DNA of 64,000 nt from NCBI RefSeq assembly GCF_029023725.1, contig NZ_CP119075.1, forward strand, positions 3,777,501 to 3,841,500. The letters are read 5' to 3'. The stretch comes from Synoicihabitans lomoniglobus. Its GTDB lineage: Bacteria; Verrucomicrobiota; Verrucomicrobiia; Opitutales; Opitutaceae. Of this stretch, positions 27,281 to 36,424 are shown in pieces (the stretch's first letter is position 1; each line of letters opens with the position of its first letter). A model generated the notes under the pieces. The model made no database searches and was not told the origin of the DNA. It saw nothing but the letters and a program-made list of their open reading frames with translations. Made by a program: the position numbers and the translations under genes.

Positions 27281-28198
27281 ATGCTCGCGATTACCTCGGT
27301 CACCAAGCGTTACGACAAACTCACCGCCCTCGACGATATTTCCCTGTCGATCGCGCCCGGTGAATTCTTCGGTCTGCTCGGCCCTAATGGCGCCGGCAAG
27401 ACGACGTTGATGTCCCTCATCGCCGGGCTCAAACGGCCCGACTCCGGCACCATCGCGGTAAGTGGATCGACCGCAACGGCCGGAGCCGTCGCCGCGCGGC
27501 AAAATCTCGGCCTCGTGCCGCAGTCTCTCGCGCTCTACGACGATCTGTCCGCCGAGGAAAACCTGCACGTCTTCGGCCAACTCTTCGGCCTCGACCGCGC
27601 CACCCTCAAAGCCCGTATCGATGAAGGTCTCACCGCCGTCGGGCTGGCGGATCGTCGCAAGGACCGCGTCAAAACCTTTTCCGGCGGCATGAAGCGTCGC
27701 CTCAACATCATCGCCGCATTGCTCCATCGCCCCAAACTCCTGCTGTGCGACGAACCCACCGTCGGCGTCGACCCGCAATCGCGCAATGCGATCTTTGAGT
27801 TCCTCGAAGCCCGCAATGCCGAAGGGCTCACCATCATTTACTCCACCCACTACATGGAGGAAGCGACGCGCCTGTGCTCCCGTATCGCCATCATCGACCA
27901 CGGGAAAATCCTCGCCGACGGCACGCTCAACCATCTGCTCGGCCATCTGCCTTCGCAGGAACAACTCACCCTGCCGGCGACCTCCGCCACCACCGCCGCG
28001 CTGCCGGCCCTCGCCGCCTTTGGCAGTGTCACCACGACCGAAGACGTTCACCAACTCGCCCTCCAACCCGACGCCAAACTCTCCGCCGTGTTTACCGTCA
28101 TCGAAAAATACGGCGTGCCCACCTCCGCCTGCACCCTCAGTCGCCCCGGTCTCGAAGACGTCTTCCTGCACCTCACCGGCAAAGCCTTCCGCGAGTAA
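27281..28198 (+). CDS. ABC transporter ATP-binding protein
   Basis: A 305-residue ATPase of the ABC-2 exporter type. The Walker A motif is GPNGAGKTT, the signature is FSGGMKRRLN, Walker B is LLLCDEPTVGVD, and the H-loop is YSTHYMEEA. A C-terminal extension of about 90 residues after the ATPase core is usual for this NatA/CcmA-like group. The next gene encodes the matching permease. The substrate cannot be inferred; an adjacent CPBP protease suggests export of a peptide, drug or ion. Confidence 0.93.
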   Translation: MLAITSVTKRYDKLTALDDISLSIAPGEFFGLLGPNGAGKTTLMSLIAGLKRPDSGTIAVSGSTATAGAVAARQNLGLVPQSLALYDDLSAEENLHVFGQLFGLDRATLKARIDEGLTAVGLADRRKDRVKTFSGGMKRRLNIIAALLHRPKLLLCDEPTVGVDPQSRNAIFEFLEARNAEGLTIIYSTHYMEEATRLCSRIAIIDHGKILADGTLNHLLGHLPSQEQLTLPATSATTAALPALAAFGSVTTTEDVHQLALQPDAKLSAVFTVIEKYGVPTSACTLSRPGLEDVFLHLTGKAFRE

Positions 28199-28230
28199 CA
28201 TCTCCCCGTCCATCAATCGCTTCCGATCGT

Positions 28231-28251
28231 TTGTCACCTATTAGGTGACAA
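28231..28251. promoter_or_regulatory. perfect 9-bp palindrome, possible operator
   Basis: Arms TTGTCACCT and AGGTGACAA flank a central ATT, 33 bases after the ATPase gene and 38 bases before the permease gene. The perfect symmetry, length of about 20 bases and AT-rich centre look like a repressor-binding site, although a short hairpin is also possible. No regulator gene is adjacent. Confidence 0.4.
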
Positions 28252-28288
28252 GCTAGCCGGCCCTCATTTCGCTCAACTTTCTTTCGCC

Positions 28289-29647
28289 ATGTCCGTCGTC
28301 CTCACGCTTCTCCGCAAAGACATCCGTCTGTTTCTACGCAACAAGACCGCCTTCGCGCTCACATTCATCGTGCCGCTCGTATTGGTCTATATTTTTGGTC
28401 AAGTCTTCGGGGTCAGTCGCAGCGGCAGCGGGCCGAGTGGCGTGCCCATCGCCGTGGTCAAACAAACGGACGCCCCCGTGGCCGATGCCATCATCGCGGG
28501 CTTGCAAGCCGAGTCGGCGTTCAAAGTGCTGACCCAATCCGTCGCCGCGGATGGTTCGAAATCGCCCCTCACCGAAGCACGCGTCCGCAAACTCATCGAC
28601 GACAACCAACTGCGCTTCGCCCTCGTTTTCCCGCCCGACACCATCAGCGACGAAACCTTCGGTTTGAAGCTCAAGTTCCTCAACAACCCGCGCAACGACA
28701 TCGAGACCCAGACGGTCAACGGCCTGCTGCAAAAGGTGATCTTCACCTCCGCACCTCAGGCCCTCATGGACGGTATGCGCAAACGCGCCGTGAGTTATAT
28801 CGGCACGGCCGAAACCGATAAATTCTACGACGGTATGGCTTCGACCATTGCCGAATCGTTCGGCCTCGACGTCGCCGAGGTTCGGGCCGACATGGAGGCC
28901 GGTGTGATGGATTTTGGTCCCACGACTGACACAAACGCGGACGGCGAAAGCGAGTCCGATGCCCCCACCACTGCTGCGGCCGACTTCATCAGTGAGATCA
29001 TCAAAATCGAAAACGAACAACTCGCTGGCGCCGACGTGAAGAGCCCCGGTGCGACGCGCGTGGTCGGCGGCTGGGCGATCATGTTTCTCCTCTTCTCGGT
29101 CAGTGGCGCGTCGACCTCTTTGTTCGAAGAAAAACAAGCCGGCATCTTCCAACGGCTGCTCGCCTCCCCGGTGCGCCGTTCGCATGTATTGTGGAGCAAA
29201 TACCTGTTCAATGTGCTGATGGGTATCGTGCAATTGTCGGTCCTGTTTCTCGCCGGCCAGATCCTGTTCGGCATCGAAACCACCTCGCACATTCCCGGCC
29301 TGCTCACCGTTGCCCTCGTCGCTTCGATCGCCTGCACGGCGTTTGGCATGTTGCTGGCCGCGATCTCATCGAGTCCGGCGGCGGCGAGCGGGTTGGCTAC
29401 TTTTCTCATCCTCACGATGAGCGCGATCGGCGGCGCCTGGTTCCCCACCAGTCTGATGCCCGACTTCATCCAATCGATCAGCAAGCTGACCCTCGTCTAC
29501 TGGTCGATGGAAGGTTTCCTCGCCGTGCTCTGGGCGCAGAAATCGATCATCGAGATCCTACCCATCCTCGGCATCCTGCTCGGCATCGCCGCCGTCGTGA
29601 ATGTCTTCAGTGTCTGGCGCTTCAATAAGGGCGATCTGTTCGACTGA
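28289..29647 (+). CDS. ABC-2 type transporter permease
   Basis: A 452-residue permease. One N-terminal membrane helix (FALTFIVPLVLVYIFGQVFG) is followed by a large extracytoplasmic domain of about 220 residues. This holds an acidic stretch (TDTNADGESESDA). The C-terminal half has five or six helices, with the ABC-2 motif region FEEKQAGIFQRLLASPVRRS and the IGGAWFPTSLMPDF loop. This NatB/YhgE-like layout pairs with the ATPase gene upstream. Substrate unknown. Confidence 0.9.
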   Translation: MSVVLTLLRKDIRLFLRNKTAFALTFIVPLVLVYIFGQVFGVSRSGSGPSGVPIAVVKQTDAPVADAIIAGLQAESAFKVLTQSVAADGSKSPLTEARVRKLIDDNQLRFALVFPPDTISDETFGLKLKFLNNPRNDIETQTVNGLLQKVIFTSAPQALMDGMRKRAVSYIGTAETDKFYDGMASTIAESFGLDVAEVRADMEAGVMDFGPTTDTNADGESESDAPTTAAADFISEIIKIENEQLAGADVKSPGATRVVGGWAIMFLLFSVSGASTSLFEEKQAGIFQRLLASPVRRSHVLWSKYLFNVLMGIVQLSVLFLAGQILFGIETTSHIPGLLTVALVASIACTAFGMLLAAISSSPAAASGLATFLILTMSAIGGAWFPTSLMPDFIQSISKLTLVYWSMEGFLAVLWAQKSIIEILPILGILLGIAAVVNVFSVWRFNKGDLFD

Positions 29648-29724
29648 TCAACCATCGGCGACGGCGAATCGCGGTCGTCAAATTGAACTGACTTTCGCGA
29701 CGACGCTCGCCAGTCGTTGCCGTC

Positions 29725-30591
29725 GTGTCCGCCGCCACTCCATCGATCTCCCCCGGCCGTGCCGCTGGTATCACGGCCATATTCATCGGATTCCAACTGG
29801 GCGGGGTGATTATTTTACTCGGAGCCGGAGCCATCATCGGGCTCTGGCGGGACACGTCTCCGGTCTTTTGGTCTCTGGCGGCGGTGCTGTTGATCACCAA
29901 CTCCGTCGCCACCGCTTGCGTGCTCCAAGTCGAGCGTCGTCGGCAACAGCTTCCCTGGCGTTTCTGGCCGTCGACCGCAAATCCGGTCGCGAAGTCACTG
30001 CTGCCGGTGCTGGCGATCATAGGAGGGAATCTCGTGATACTCGATTTGCTTCATCGTCTGGTCGTCAGCGTGATTCCATCCCTCGGCGTCATCGAAGGTT
30101 CAGCGCTGCAGCTTTACGACATCACCCTTCATCCGATCACGGTGCCACTCGCTTTGATCGGCATGGCGCCGATCACCGAGGAACTGGTCTTTCGCGGTCT
30201 CATTCTGGCGGGACTTTTGCGCACCGTGCGACCACACCGCGCCATTTTGATCAGTGCGGCGTGTTTCGCATTGATGCACCTCAACTTCAGTCAACTCATG
30301 CCCACGTTTTGCATGGGCCTCGTTTTGGGCTGGGTTTACTACCGCACCCAATCGCTGTTGCTCTGCATGATCGGACACGCCGTGCACAACACCGTCGTGC
30401 TTTATTTCACGGCTCACGTCATCAGTCTCGGCCTGAACCATACCGCCGTGATCAGCCACCCGGCGACATGGCCGCCCTGGTGGTTTTTTGCGGGCGGACT
30501 GGTTTTAATCGGCGGTGGAGCGAGTGCGGTCTACCGCTTCACCACCCCGCCTGCGTCGCCCGTGCCGCCGCCGCTGCCCCGGGCGAATTGA
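29725..30591 (+). CDS. CPBP-family intramembrane metalloprotease
   Basis: A 288-residue polytopic membrane protein. The CPBP (Rce1/CAAX-like) signature is present: [11 protein letters not shown] (EExxxR), [10 protein letters not shown] (FxxxH) and [10 protein letters not shown] (HxxxN). Eight or so membrane helices are apparent. The C-terminus is Pro-rich. Start at GTG 29725. Its position after an ABC exporter suggests a role in processing an exported substrate or in immunity (inference). It may be cotranscribed with proA, 46 bases downstream. Confidence 0.88.
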   Translation: MSAATPSISPGRAAGITAIFIGFQLGGVIILLGAGAIIGLWRDTSPVFWSLAAVLLITNSVATACVLQVERRRQQLPWRFWPSTANPVAKSLLPVLAIIGGNLVILDLLHRLVVSVIPSLGVIEGSALQLYDITLHPITVPLALIGMAPITEELVFRGLILAGLLRTVRPHRAILISAACFALMHLNFSQLMPTFCMGLVLGWVYYRTQSLLLCMIGHAVHNTVVLYFTAHVISLGLNHTAVISHPATWPPWWFFAGGLVLIGGGASAVYRFTTPPASPVPPPLPRAN

Positions 30592-30637
30592 AAATCCCTT
30601 TGCGCTTTTCGGCGGTATTTGCGACGTTCTGGCCCTT

Positions 30638-31912
30638 ATGTCCGTCGATCTAGCCAACCTCGTCACCTCGATTGCTCAACGCGCCCGCGCCGCGTCCCAC
30701 GTCCTGGCGACGGCACCGTCCGAGCAAAAAAACGCCGCCTTGGCGAAACTCGCGGACTTGTTGCCCGCCTCTGCGGACACGATTTTTGCGGCCAACCAAC
30801 GCGACCTCGACGCCGCCGCCGCCAACGGTCTCACCCCGGCGCAAATCGATCGCCTCACCCTCACGCCCGCCCGTCTCGAACAATTGGCCGAGTCCGTCCG
30901 GCAGGTCGCCGCGTTGCCCGATCCCGTCGGCGCCGCGCTCGAAACCCGCACGCGCCCCAACGGCCTGCAGATCGAAAAACGCCGCGTGCCCATCGGCGTC
31001 ATTGGTATCATCTACGAAGCGCGCCCCAACGTCACCATCGACTGCGCCATCCTCTGCCTCAAATCCGGCAACGCCTCGATCCTGCGCGGCGGCAAGGAGA
31101 TCTTTCACACCAATACCGCGCTCGCGGCCTTGGTCGCCGAGGCGCTCGCCGCCGCCGACCTGCCCGCCGATGCCGTGCAACTCATTCCGACCACGGATCG
31201 CGCCGCGCTCAACACCCTGCTCAAACTCGACGAGCTCATCCATTGCATCATCCCGCGCGGTGGCGAGAGCCTCATCCGTTTCGTCGCCCAAAACAGCACG
31301 ATCCCGGTCATCAAACACTACACCGGCGTCTGTTTCGTTTATCTCGACGAGCAGGCGGATGCCACCATTGCGGAAAGTGTCACGGTCAACGCCAAGACCC
31401 AGCGACCCGGCGTCTGCAACGCCGCCGAGCAATTGCTGGTGCATGCCGCCGCCGCCCCCAAACTGCTGCCTCGTGTCGCCACCGCGCTCATCGCCGCCGG
31501 AGTCGAACTCCGTTGCGACGCAGCCAGCGCGGCGATCCTGACCGAAGCCGGCATCGCCCACACCCCGGCCACCGCCGACGATTTGAAAGCGGAGTTTCTC
31601 GGCCTCATCATGGGCGTGCAATTGGTCGACTCGCTGGAAAGCGCCATTGCGACGATCAACCGCGACAGCAGCGGCCACAGCGAATCCATCGTTACCACCG
31701 ATGCCGCCGCCGCCGCCCGTTTTCAGGCCGCCATCGACAGCGCAGCCGTATTTTGGAACGCCAGCACGCGCTTTAACGACGGCTTCGAATTCGGATTCGG
31801 GGCTGAGATCGGTATCAGCACCGACCGCCTCCACGCCCGCGGTCCCATGGGGCTGCCCGAGCTCTGTTCCTACAAATACGTCGTCACCGGCACTGGCCAG
31901 ATTCGCGAATAG
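30638..31912 (+). CDS. proA: glutamate-5-semialdehyde dehydrogenase (gamma-glutamyl phosphate reductase)
   Basis: Second step of proline synthesis: reduces gamma-glutamyl phosphate to glutamate-5-semialdehyde with NADPH. The protein is 424 residues, a normal length. Landmarks are [31 protein letters not shown], the catalytic Cys in [17 protein letters not shown], and [21 protein letters not shown] chose the ATG at 30638 (MSVDLANLV). The ProB partner is not in the window. Confidence 0.97.
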   Translation: MSVDLANLVTSIAQRARAASHVLATAPSEQKNAALAKLADLLPASADTIFAANQRDLDAAAANGLTPAQIDRLTLTPARLEQLAESVRQVAALPDPVGAALETRTRPNGLQIEKRRVPIGVIGIIYEARPNVTIDCAILCLKSGNASILRGGKEIFHTNTALAALVAEALAAADLPADAVQLIPTTDRAALNTLLKLDELIHCIIPRGGESLIRFVAQNSTIPVIKHYTGVCFVYLDEQADATIAESVTVNAKTQRPGVCNAAEQLLVHAAAAPKLLPRVATALIAAGVELRCDAASAAILTEAGIAHTPATADDLKAEFLGLIMGVQLVDSLESAIATINRDSSGHSESIVTTDAAAAARFQAAIDSAAVFWNASTRFNDGFEFGFGAEIGISTDRLHARGPMGLPELCSYKYVVTGTGQIRE

Positions 31913-31930
31913 CGTCTGAACCGATCCTCC

Positions 31931-32731
31931 ATGAGCACGGCGTTTGCTGACCAAGTCGTTTGGATCACGGGAGCGTCGTCAGGGATCGGTGAAGCCCTCG
32001 CCCGGGCATTCGCCGTCGCCGGTGCCCGCGTCGTGTTGTCGGCGCGACGCGAGACGGAGTTGCAGCGCGTCGCGGCGACATTGGCAGGCGGTGCCGAGCA
32101 CCACATCGTGCTGCCCCTCGATCTCACCGCCACCGACACATTCCCGGCCGCCGTCGCCACGGTGACAGCACGCTGTGGTCACATTGATTTGCTCATCAAC
32201 AACGGCGGTCTCGGCCAACGCGGCTTCGCGGTCGATACGCCGCTCGAAATCGACCGTCGCATCATGGAGGTAAACTACTTCGGACAAGTCGGTCTGACGA
32301 AAGCGGTGTTGCCCGGCATGATCGCACGCGGCGCCGGACGCGTCGTCGTCATCAGCAGCGTGGTGGGCTATGTGGCCACCCCCCGTCGATCGGCCTACGC
32401 CGCGTCGAAGCATGCCCTGCATGGGTTTTTCAACGCCTTGCGGGCGGAGGTTCATGCCACCGGGGTCCGCGTGACGCTCGTCTGCCCGGGTTATGTCCGC
32501 ACGGAAATCTCCGTTCATGCCCTCGATTCCACGGGTGGCCGACACGCCAAGATGGACACGACACAGGCCAACGCCATGAGCGCCGACGTGTTCGCCGCCC
32601 GGCTGTTGTCGCAAATTGCCGCGGGCCGGGATGAAATCCATATCGGCGGTCGCGAGGTTTGGGCGGTGCGGCTGCAGCGGTGGCTCCCGCGCCTCACGGC
32701 CCGGATCTTGCGTCGCGCCAAGTTTTCATGA
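31931..32731 (+). CDS. short-chain dehydrogenase/reductase
   Basis: A 266-residue classical SDR. The cofactor motif is WITGASSGIGEALARAF, the structural NNGG motif is LINNGGLGQRG, the catalytic Ser is in VVVISSVVG, and the YAASKHAL motif carries Tyr and Lys. The arrangement resembles DHRS7-like short-chain dehydrogenases, which act on carbonyl or hydroxyl groups of lipids or steroids; the actual substrate is unknown. It follows proA by 18 bases and may be cotranscribed. Confidence 0.92.
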   Translation: MSTAFADQVVWITGASSGIGEALARAFAVAGARVVLSARRETELQRVAATLAGGAEHHIVLPLDLTATDTFPAAVATVTARCGHIDLLINNGGLGQRGFAVDTPLEIDRRIMEVNYFGQVGLTKAVLPGMIARGAGRVVVISSVVGYVATPRRSAYAASKHALHGFFNALRAEVHATGVRVTLVCPGYVRTEISVHALDSTGGRHAKMDTTQANAMSADVFAARLLSQIAAGRDEIHIGGREVWAVRLQRWLPRLTARILRRAKFS

Positions 32732-32799
32732 TGGTGGGGTCCCATTCGGTGTTCCCGCCAGAATTTGAACCAAATCGACCTGCCACGGTCTTACCCGTC

Positions 32800-33408
32800 A
32801 TGACTGCCACTCGCTCCTCCCGCTTCATTGTGCTGCTGGCCGCTTCCGCCCTTTTTGCCTCGGCGCAGGACGACACGTCCGACCGCAAACGCGCGATTTC
32901 CAACAATCTCGCGTCCGCGCTGTCCGACACCATGCCGAAATACAACCCGCCGCCCCCGGAACCGGAGGAGAAGGACGACGGGGTCGACGAGGATATGATG
33001 CTCAAACCCAAAAACGGCATCGTGCGCCTCCCACGCGTGGTGGTCGAAGGCACCCGCCCTCCGATTTTTACCGAACGCCAAGTCTACACCGACAAGGGGC
33101 TCAACGAAATCGCCACCAAGCGCTACTTCGCCGATGCGAGTCAGGCGCTCAACAAGTTCAACGTGCCGTTCCTCTCCATGTCGCAGGCCGATCTCGCCAT
33201 GATGATGTGGGAGGAGGACGAGCGCCTCCGCATGCTTGACGATCTCAATGGCCGCTCCGACCAAGCCGCGCTCTTCGGCGACGAGGCGACTTCCAAGGAA
33301 ATCCGCGAAATGACGCGCGACGCCCTCACCCGCAGCGATTATCTGCCGGACGCTTCCGCGCTGCACCGGGAAACCGCGACGGCCCTGCCGCGCAAATCCA
33401 ACCCGTAA
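32800..33408 (+). CDS. secreted protein of unknown function, tandem paralogue 1
   Basis: About 202 residues with a signal peptide (cleavage near LFASAQDD). The mature part starts with a charged, Pro/Glu-rich region (PPPPEPEEKDDGVDEDMM). A conserved block, IVRLPRVVVEGTRPPIFTER, then TDKGL and a KRYF motif follow, and then an acidic helical tail. I chose the ATG at 32800. The following gene is a clear paralogue through the same block. No known family is recognised. The mature protein would be periplasmic or outer-membrane associated. Confidence 0.75.
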   Translation: MTATRSSRFIVLLAASALFASAQDDTSDRKRAISNNLASALSDTMPKYNPPPPEPEEKDDGVDEDMMLKPKNGIVRLPRVVVEGTRPPIFTERQVYTDKGLNEIATKRYFADASQALNKFNVPFLSMSQADLAMMMWEEDERLRMLDDLNGRSDQAALFGDEATSKEIREMTRDALTRSDYLPDASALHRETATALPRKSNP

Positions 33409-33416
33409 CCCAACCC

Positions 33417-34001
33417 ATGGGCTTCCACCGCTTATGCTTCGCGGGATTGATCAGCCTCACCTCGGGGTTGATGGCACAGGAGTCGGTTTCCGCGGAAAGC
33501 ACACCGCCACGCGTGCGGGCGCTGTCACCCACCGTGGCCGATGCCGTCACCGCCGCGCTGCCCAAGTTTCAGCCCAATCGGCCGGACTCCGAAGCCGATG
33601 ACTGGGATTTGCCGGAACCAAAGAACCAAATCATCCGCCTGCCGCGCGTCGTCGTCGAAGGCACGCGTCCGCCCGTGTTCACGGAGCGCGAGGTTCACAC
33701 CGACAAGGGACTGGCCGAGCTGGCCGTGAAACGCTACTTCACCGAAACGGGCCTCGCCCTGAATTCCTTCACCCTGCCTCTCGTCGGCATGAGCAAGGAA
33801 GCCTACGCCATGATGCTGTGGAAACAGGATGAGCGGCTGCGCCTTATCGGAGAACTTTCAGAGGAAGCCGACCTCACGGAGGCGTTTGGCGATCCCGACC
33901 GCGCCGATCAATTGCGCGACTATCTCAACGATACGCTCGCTCACCCGACGCTGTTTCTAAATCCAGGCAGCGTCGCCCTGCGCGATCTACGCGGACAGTA
34001 A
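33417..34001 (+). CDS. secreted protein of unknown function, tandem paralogue 2
   Basis: A 194-residue protein with a signal peptide (LISLTSGLMAQ). It shares with its neighbour the block IIRLPRVVVEGTRPPVFTER, the TDKGLAEL segment, KRYFTE, and the aligned MMLWKQDERLRLIGEL region (MMMWEEDERLRMLDDL in paralogue 1). The pair lies 8 bases apart and arose by tandem duplication. The mature proteins diverge in their N-terminal Pro-rich portion. Function unknown. Confidence 0.75.
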   Translation: MGFHRLCFAGLISLTSGLMAQESVSAESTPPRVRALSPTVADAVTAALPKFQPNRPDSEADDWDLPEPKNQIIRLPRVVVEGTRPPVFTEREVHTDKGLAELAVKRYFTETGLALNSFTLPLVGMSKEAYAMMLWKQDERLRLIGELSEEADLTEAFGDPDRADQLRDYLNDTLAHPTLFLNPGSVALRDLRGQ

Positions 34002-34019
34002 GTTGTCGCAGGGATCGCC

Positions 34020-34098
34020 GTAGGAGCGAGCTTGCTCGCGATCGCTCCTGCATGCGCCGCCAACGCACCGCGTTGATCGCGAGCAAGCTCGCGCCTAC
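34020..34098. repeat. inverted pair of REP-like elements
   Basis: The left element, GTAGGAGCGAGCTTGCTCGC with GATCG after it, starts at 34020; the right one is its inverse (GATCGCGAGCAAGCTCGC, then GCCTAC) and ends at 34098. The hairpin core GCGAGC-TT-GCTCGC is identical to that upstream of lexA. The pair lies between the 3' ends of two convergent genes, the usual place for REP/BIME elements. Confidence 0.85.
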
Positions 34099-34130
34099 GC
34101 CATCGACATGAAACCGGGGCGGCGAACGAT

Positions 34131-34412
34131 CTATGCCAGCAACGCCGTTGCAATGGCGGCCCATTCGTCGTCGAGAGAAACCGAGGCCCCGACGGCGGGT
34201 TGTCCGGCGCGGGTATACCAGTAACCCGCGTTGCCGATGTCGCCTTCCTTGCGGTGCAGGTAGGCGTGGACCCAGTCTCCGGCGGCGCTGTCGGCCTGCT
34301 GCGCAAGTGTGTGCGCCCGGTTCCAATCGCCCCGTGCGTCATGCCACAACGCCTGCAAGGCGAGGTTCAGTGCCTGCGGATCCGCCACGGTTTTGAATTC
34401 AGCCAAGTCCAT
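34131..34412 (-). CDS. small conserved protein of unknown function
   Basis: A 93-residue soluble, helical protein with TPR-like spacing of small and aromatic residues: WHDARGDWNRAHTLAQQADS, DWVHAYLHRKEGDIGNAGYW. The WVHAYLHRKEGD...A.YWY.RAG pattern is recurrent in short proteins of unknown function and suggests one or two helical hairpins. No catalytic motif is visible. It is divergent from nadC, 88 bases apart, with the REP pair downstream. Confidence 0.7.
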   Translation of the reverse strand: MDLAEFKTVADPQALNLALQALWHDARGDWNRAHTLAQQADSAAGDWVHAYLHRKEGDIGNAGYWYTRAGQPAVGASVSLDDEWAAIATALLA

Positions 34413-34500
34413 GCCGGAAAAATGCGCTCAGAACCCGGTAACGCAACCCTTGCCCCTCGACGTCTTTCCCTCTTCACCATTCAACTTTCTCCCGTTTTTC

Positions 34501-35421
34501 ATGTCCGCCGCCCTCTCCGATTCTCTACTTCATCGCCTCACGTGGGATGATCTCGATCTCGCCTATCTGCGACGCTTGGTCGAGATGGCCCGGGACGAGG
34601 ATCTCGCCGGTCTGGGACTGCGGCGGAAACCCGCCCGTCCCGGTGACCAGTCCACGGGGAGTCTGGCCACGGCCCCGCGCTTGGCGCGCGCCGATCTCGC
34701 TGCCCGCTCGGACCTCACCGTATGTGGCCTGCCGCTGTTGTCCTTGATTCTCTCCGTCTACGCGGGCGGGGCCGAGGTGCAGTTGCGCACCCGCGACGGG
34801 GCCACGCTGGCGCGCGGCGATATCCTCGCCACCCTGACCGGCGACCCGCGCACCTTGCTCGCCGCCGAACGCGTGGCGCTCAACTTCATCCAACGGTTAT
34901 CCGGCATCGCCACGCTCACACGCCGCTACGTGCAGGCGCTCGGCGACGGACGCACGCGTCTCCTCGACACCCGCAAGACCACACCCGGCTACCGGATGCT
35001 GGAAAAATACGCGGTCGCCTGCGGCGGCGGCTGGAACCATCGCCTCGGCCTGTTCGACCGCGTGATGTTAAAGGACAACCATCTCGCTCTACTGGGCTCA
35101 ACCGACGACCTCGCCGCCGCCGTCGCCAAAGCCCGCCAGCACGCGCCGACGCTGCCGGTCGAGGTGGAAGTCGATCGGCTCGACCAAATCCCGCCGGTGC
35201 TCAAGGCGGGAGCCGACGTGATCTTGCTCGATAACTTCCCCCCCGCCCGCATCACCGAAGCCCTCGCCCTCATCAATGGACGGGCTCTGACCGAGGCCAG
35301 CGGCGGCATTACGCTCGAGACGCTGCCTGGCTTCGCCGGTTTGGGCTTGGACTTTGTCTCCACCGGGGCGTTGGTGCACCAAAGCGTCTGGGTCGATGTC
35401 GGCCTCGATTGGCTATCATGA
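34501..35421 (+). CDS. nadC: nicotinate-nucleotide pyrophosphorylase (carboxylating)
   Basis: Quinolinate phosphoribosyltransferase: makes nicotinate mononucleotide from quinolinate and PRPP in NAD synthesis. The protein is 306 residues. I chose the ATG at 34501. Landmarks are ALNFIQRLSGIATLT, LDTRKTTPGYRMLEKYAVACGG (split across the binding site), LFDRVMLKDNHL, VEVEVDRLDQI and ADVILLDNF. It starts a three-gene cofactor operon; its TGA overlaps the birA ATG. Confidence 0.96.
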   Translation: MSAALSDSLLHRLTWDDLDLAYLRRLVEMARDEDLAGLGLRRKPARPGDQSTGSLATAPRLARADLAARSDLTVCGLPLLSLILSVYAGGAEVQLRTRDGATLARGDILATLTGDPRTLLAAERVALNFIQRLSGIATLTRRYVQALGDGRTRLLDTRKTTPGYRMLEKYAVACGGGWNHRLGLFDRVMLKDNHLALLGSTDDLAAAVAKARQHAPTLPVEVEVDRLDQIPPVLKAGADVILLDNFPPARITEALALINGRALTEASGGITLETLPGFAGLGLDFVSTGALVHQSVWVDVGLDWLS

Positions 35422-36407
35422 AAATCGCGCGTCCGGATGTGGTGATTATGCGGGCGATGCTGGAAGCCGGTGACGGTTTCGTGTCGGGCACCGACCTCGC
35501 CCGCGAGCTCGGCATGAGTCGGGTGGCGGTCTGGCAACACATGGAGAAACTGCGCGACCACGGCTTTGCTTTCGAAGCCGTCCGGTCCCGGGGTTACCGC
35601 CTCACCGCCAAACCGAGCGAGCTCAACGCGTTGTTGATCGAAGCCCGCCTCCCCGCCTCCAGCGCCTGCACCATCATCACGCTCGATACCGTCGACAGCA
35701 CCAACGACGAAGCCATGCGGCACGTCAGTCAGGGGGCAAAAACGCCGCTCGTGGTAATCTCCCGTGAGCAGACCAAAGGTCGCGGCCGTCTGGGCCGCGA
35801 TTGGTTGAGCGAACCCAACGGCAATCTCTATATCACCTTCGCGTTGCGCCCCAACGTGCCTCCCGACCGGCTCGCCACCATCACGCCGTGGATTGGGGTG
35901 AACTTGTGTGACTTGTTCGCGTCCTACTACCGCATCACGCCGCAAATCAAATGGCCAAATGACCTGCTGATCAACGGCCGCAAAGCGGGCGGTATTCTGA
36001 CCGAGGCCCGCATCGACGCCGACCGCATCCGCGATCTCGTCATCGGTTGCGGCCTGAACCTCGCCCGCCCCGCCCGCGGCTGGACCGGAGAACTCGCCGG
36101 CCGCGCGATCGCGCTCGGTGAAGTCACGCCCACGCCCATCGACATCAATCACTTCGCCGCCGCCGTCATCGGTCGCGTGCTCTCCGCCGCCCAGACTTTC
36201 CAAGCCGACGAGCACGGCAAGAAACTGGCGCAGTTGTGGGAGCGCTACGACGCCTTGCACCACCGCGAAGTGACGCTTCTGCACGGCCGCACCGAGATCA
36301 CCGGGCACGGCGCCGGCATCGACAGCGGCGGCGCGTTGTTGCTCAAACGGGGCAACGGCCAGCACCAGCGCTTTCACGCCGGCGAGGTCACGATTGCCAA
36401 ACGCTGA
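35418..36407 (+). CDS. birA: biotin--[acetyl-CoA-carboxylase] ligase / biotin repressor
   Basis: Attaches biotin to biotin-accepting carrier proteins. Because the N-terminal winged helix-turn-helix (DLARELGMSRVAVWQHMEKL) is present, it may also repress biotin genes. The catalytic domain shows REQTKGRGRLGRDWLSEPNG and IKWPNDLLINGRKAGG, and the C-terminal domain is about 50 residues. Start at ATG 35418, overlapping nadC by 4 bases (ATGA). It lies between nadC and coaX. Confidence 0.95.
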   Translation: MKIARPDVVIMRAMLEAGDGFVSGTDLARELGMSRVAVWQHMEKLRDHGFAFEAVRSRGYRLTAKPSELNALLIEARLPASSACTIITLDTVDSTNDEAMRHVSQGAKTPLVVISREQTKGRGRLGRDWLSEPNGNLYITFALRPNVPPDRLATITPWIGVNLCDLFASYYRITPQIKWPNDLLINGRKAGGILTEARIDADRIRDLVIGCGLNLARPARGWTGELAGRAIALGEVTPTPIDINHFAAAVIGRVLSAAQTFQADEHGKKLAQLWERYDALHHREVTLLHGRTEITGHGAGIDSGGALLLKRGNGQHQRFHAGEVTIAKR

Positions 36408-36424
36408 ACCACCCAAACCACGTC

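Noticed and set aside
27281-30591. ABC exporter plus CPBP protease considered as a bacteriocin or lanthipeptide cluster
   Set aside because: No precursor peptide, modification enzyme or immunity gene could be found around it.
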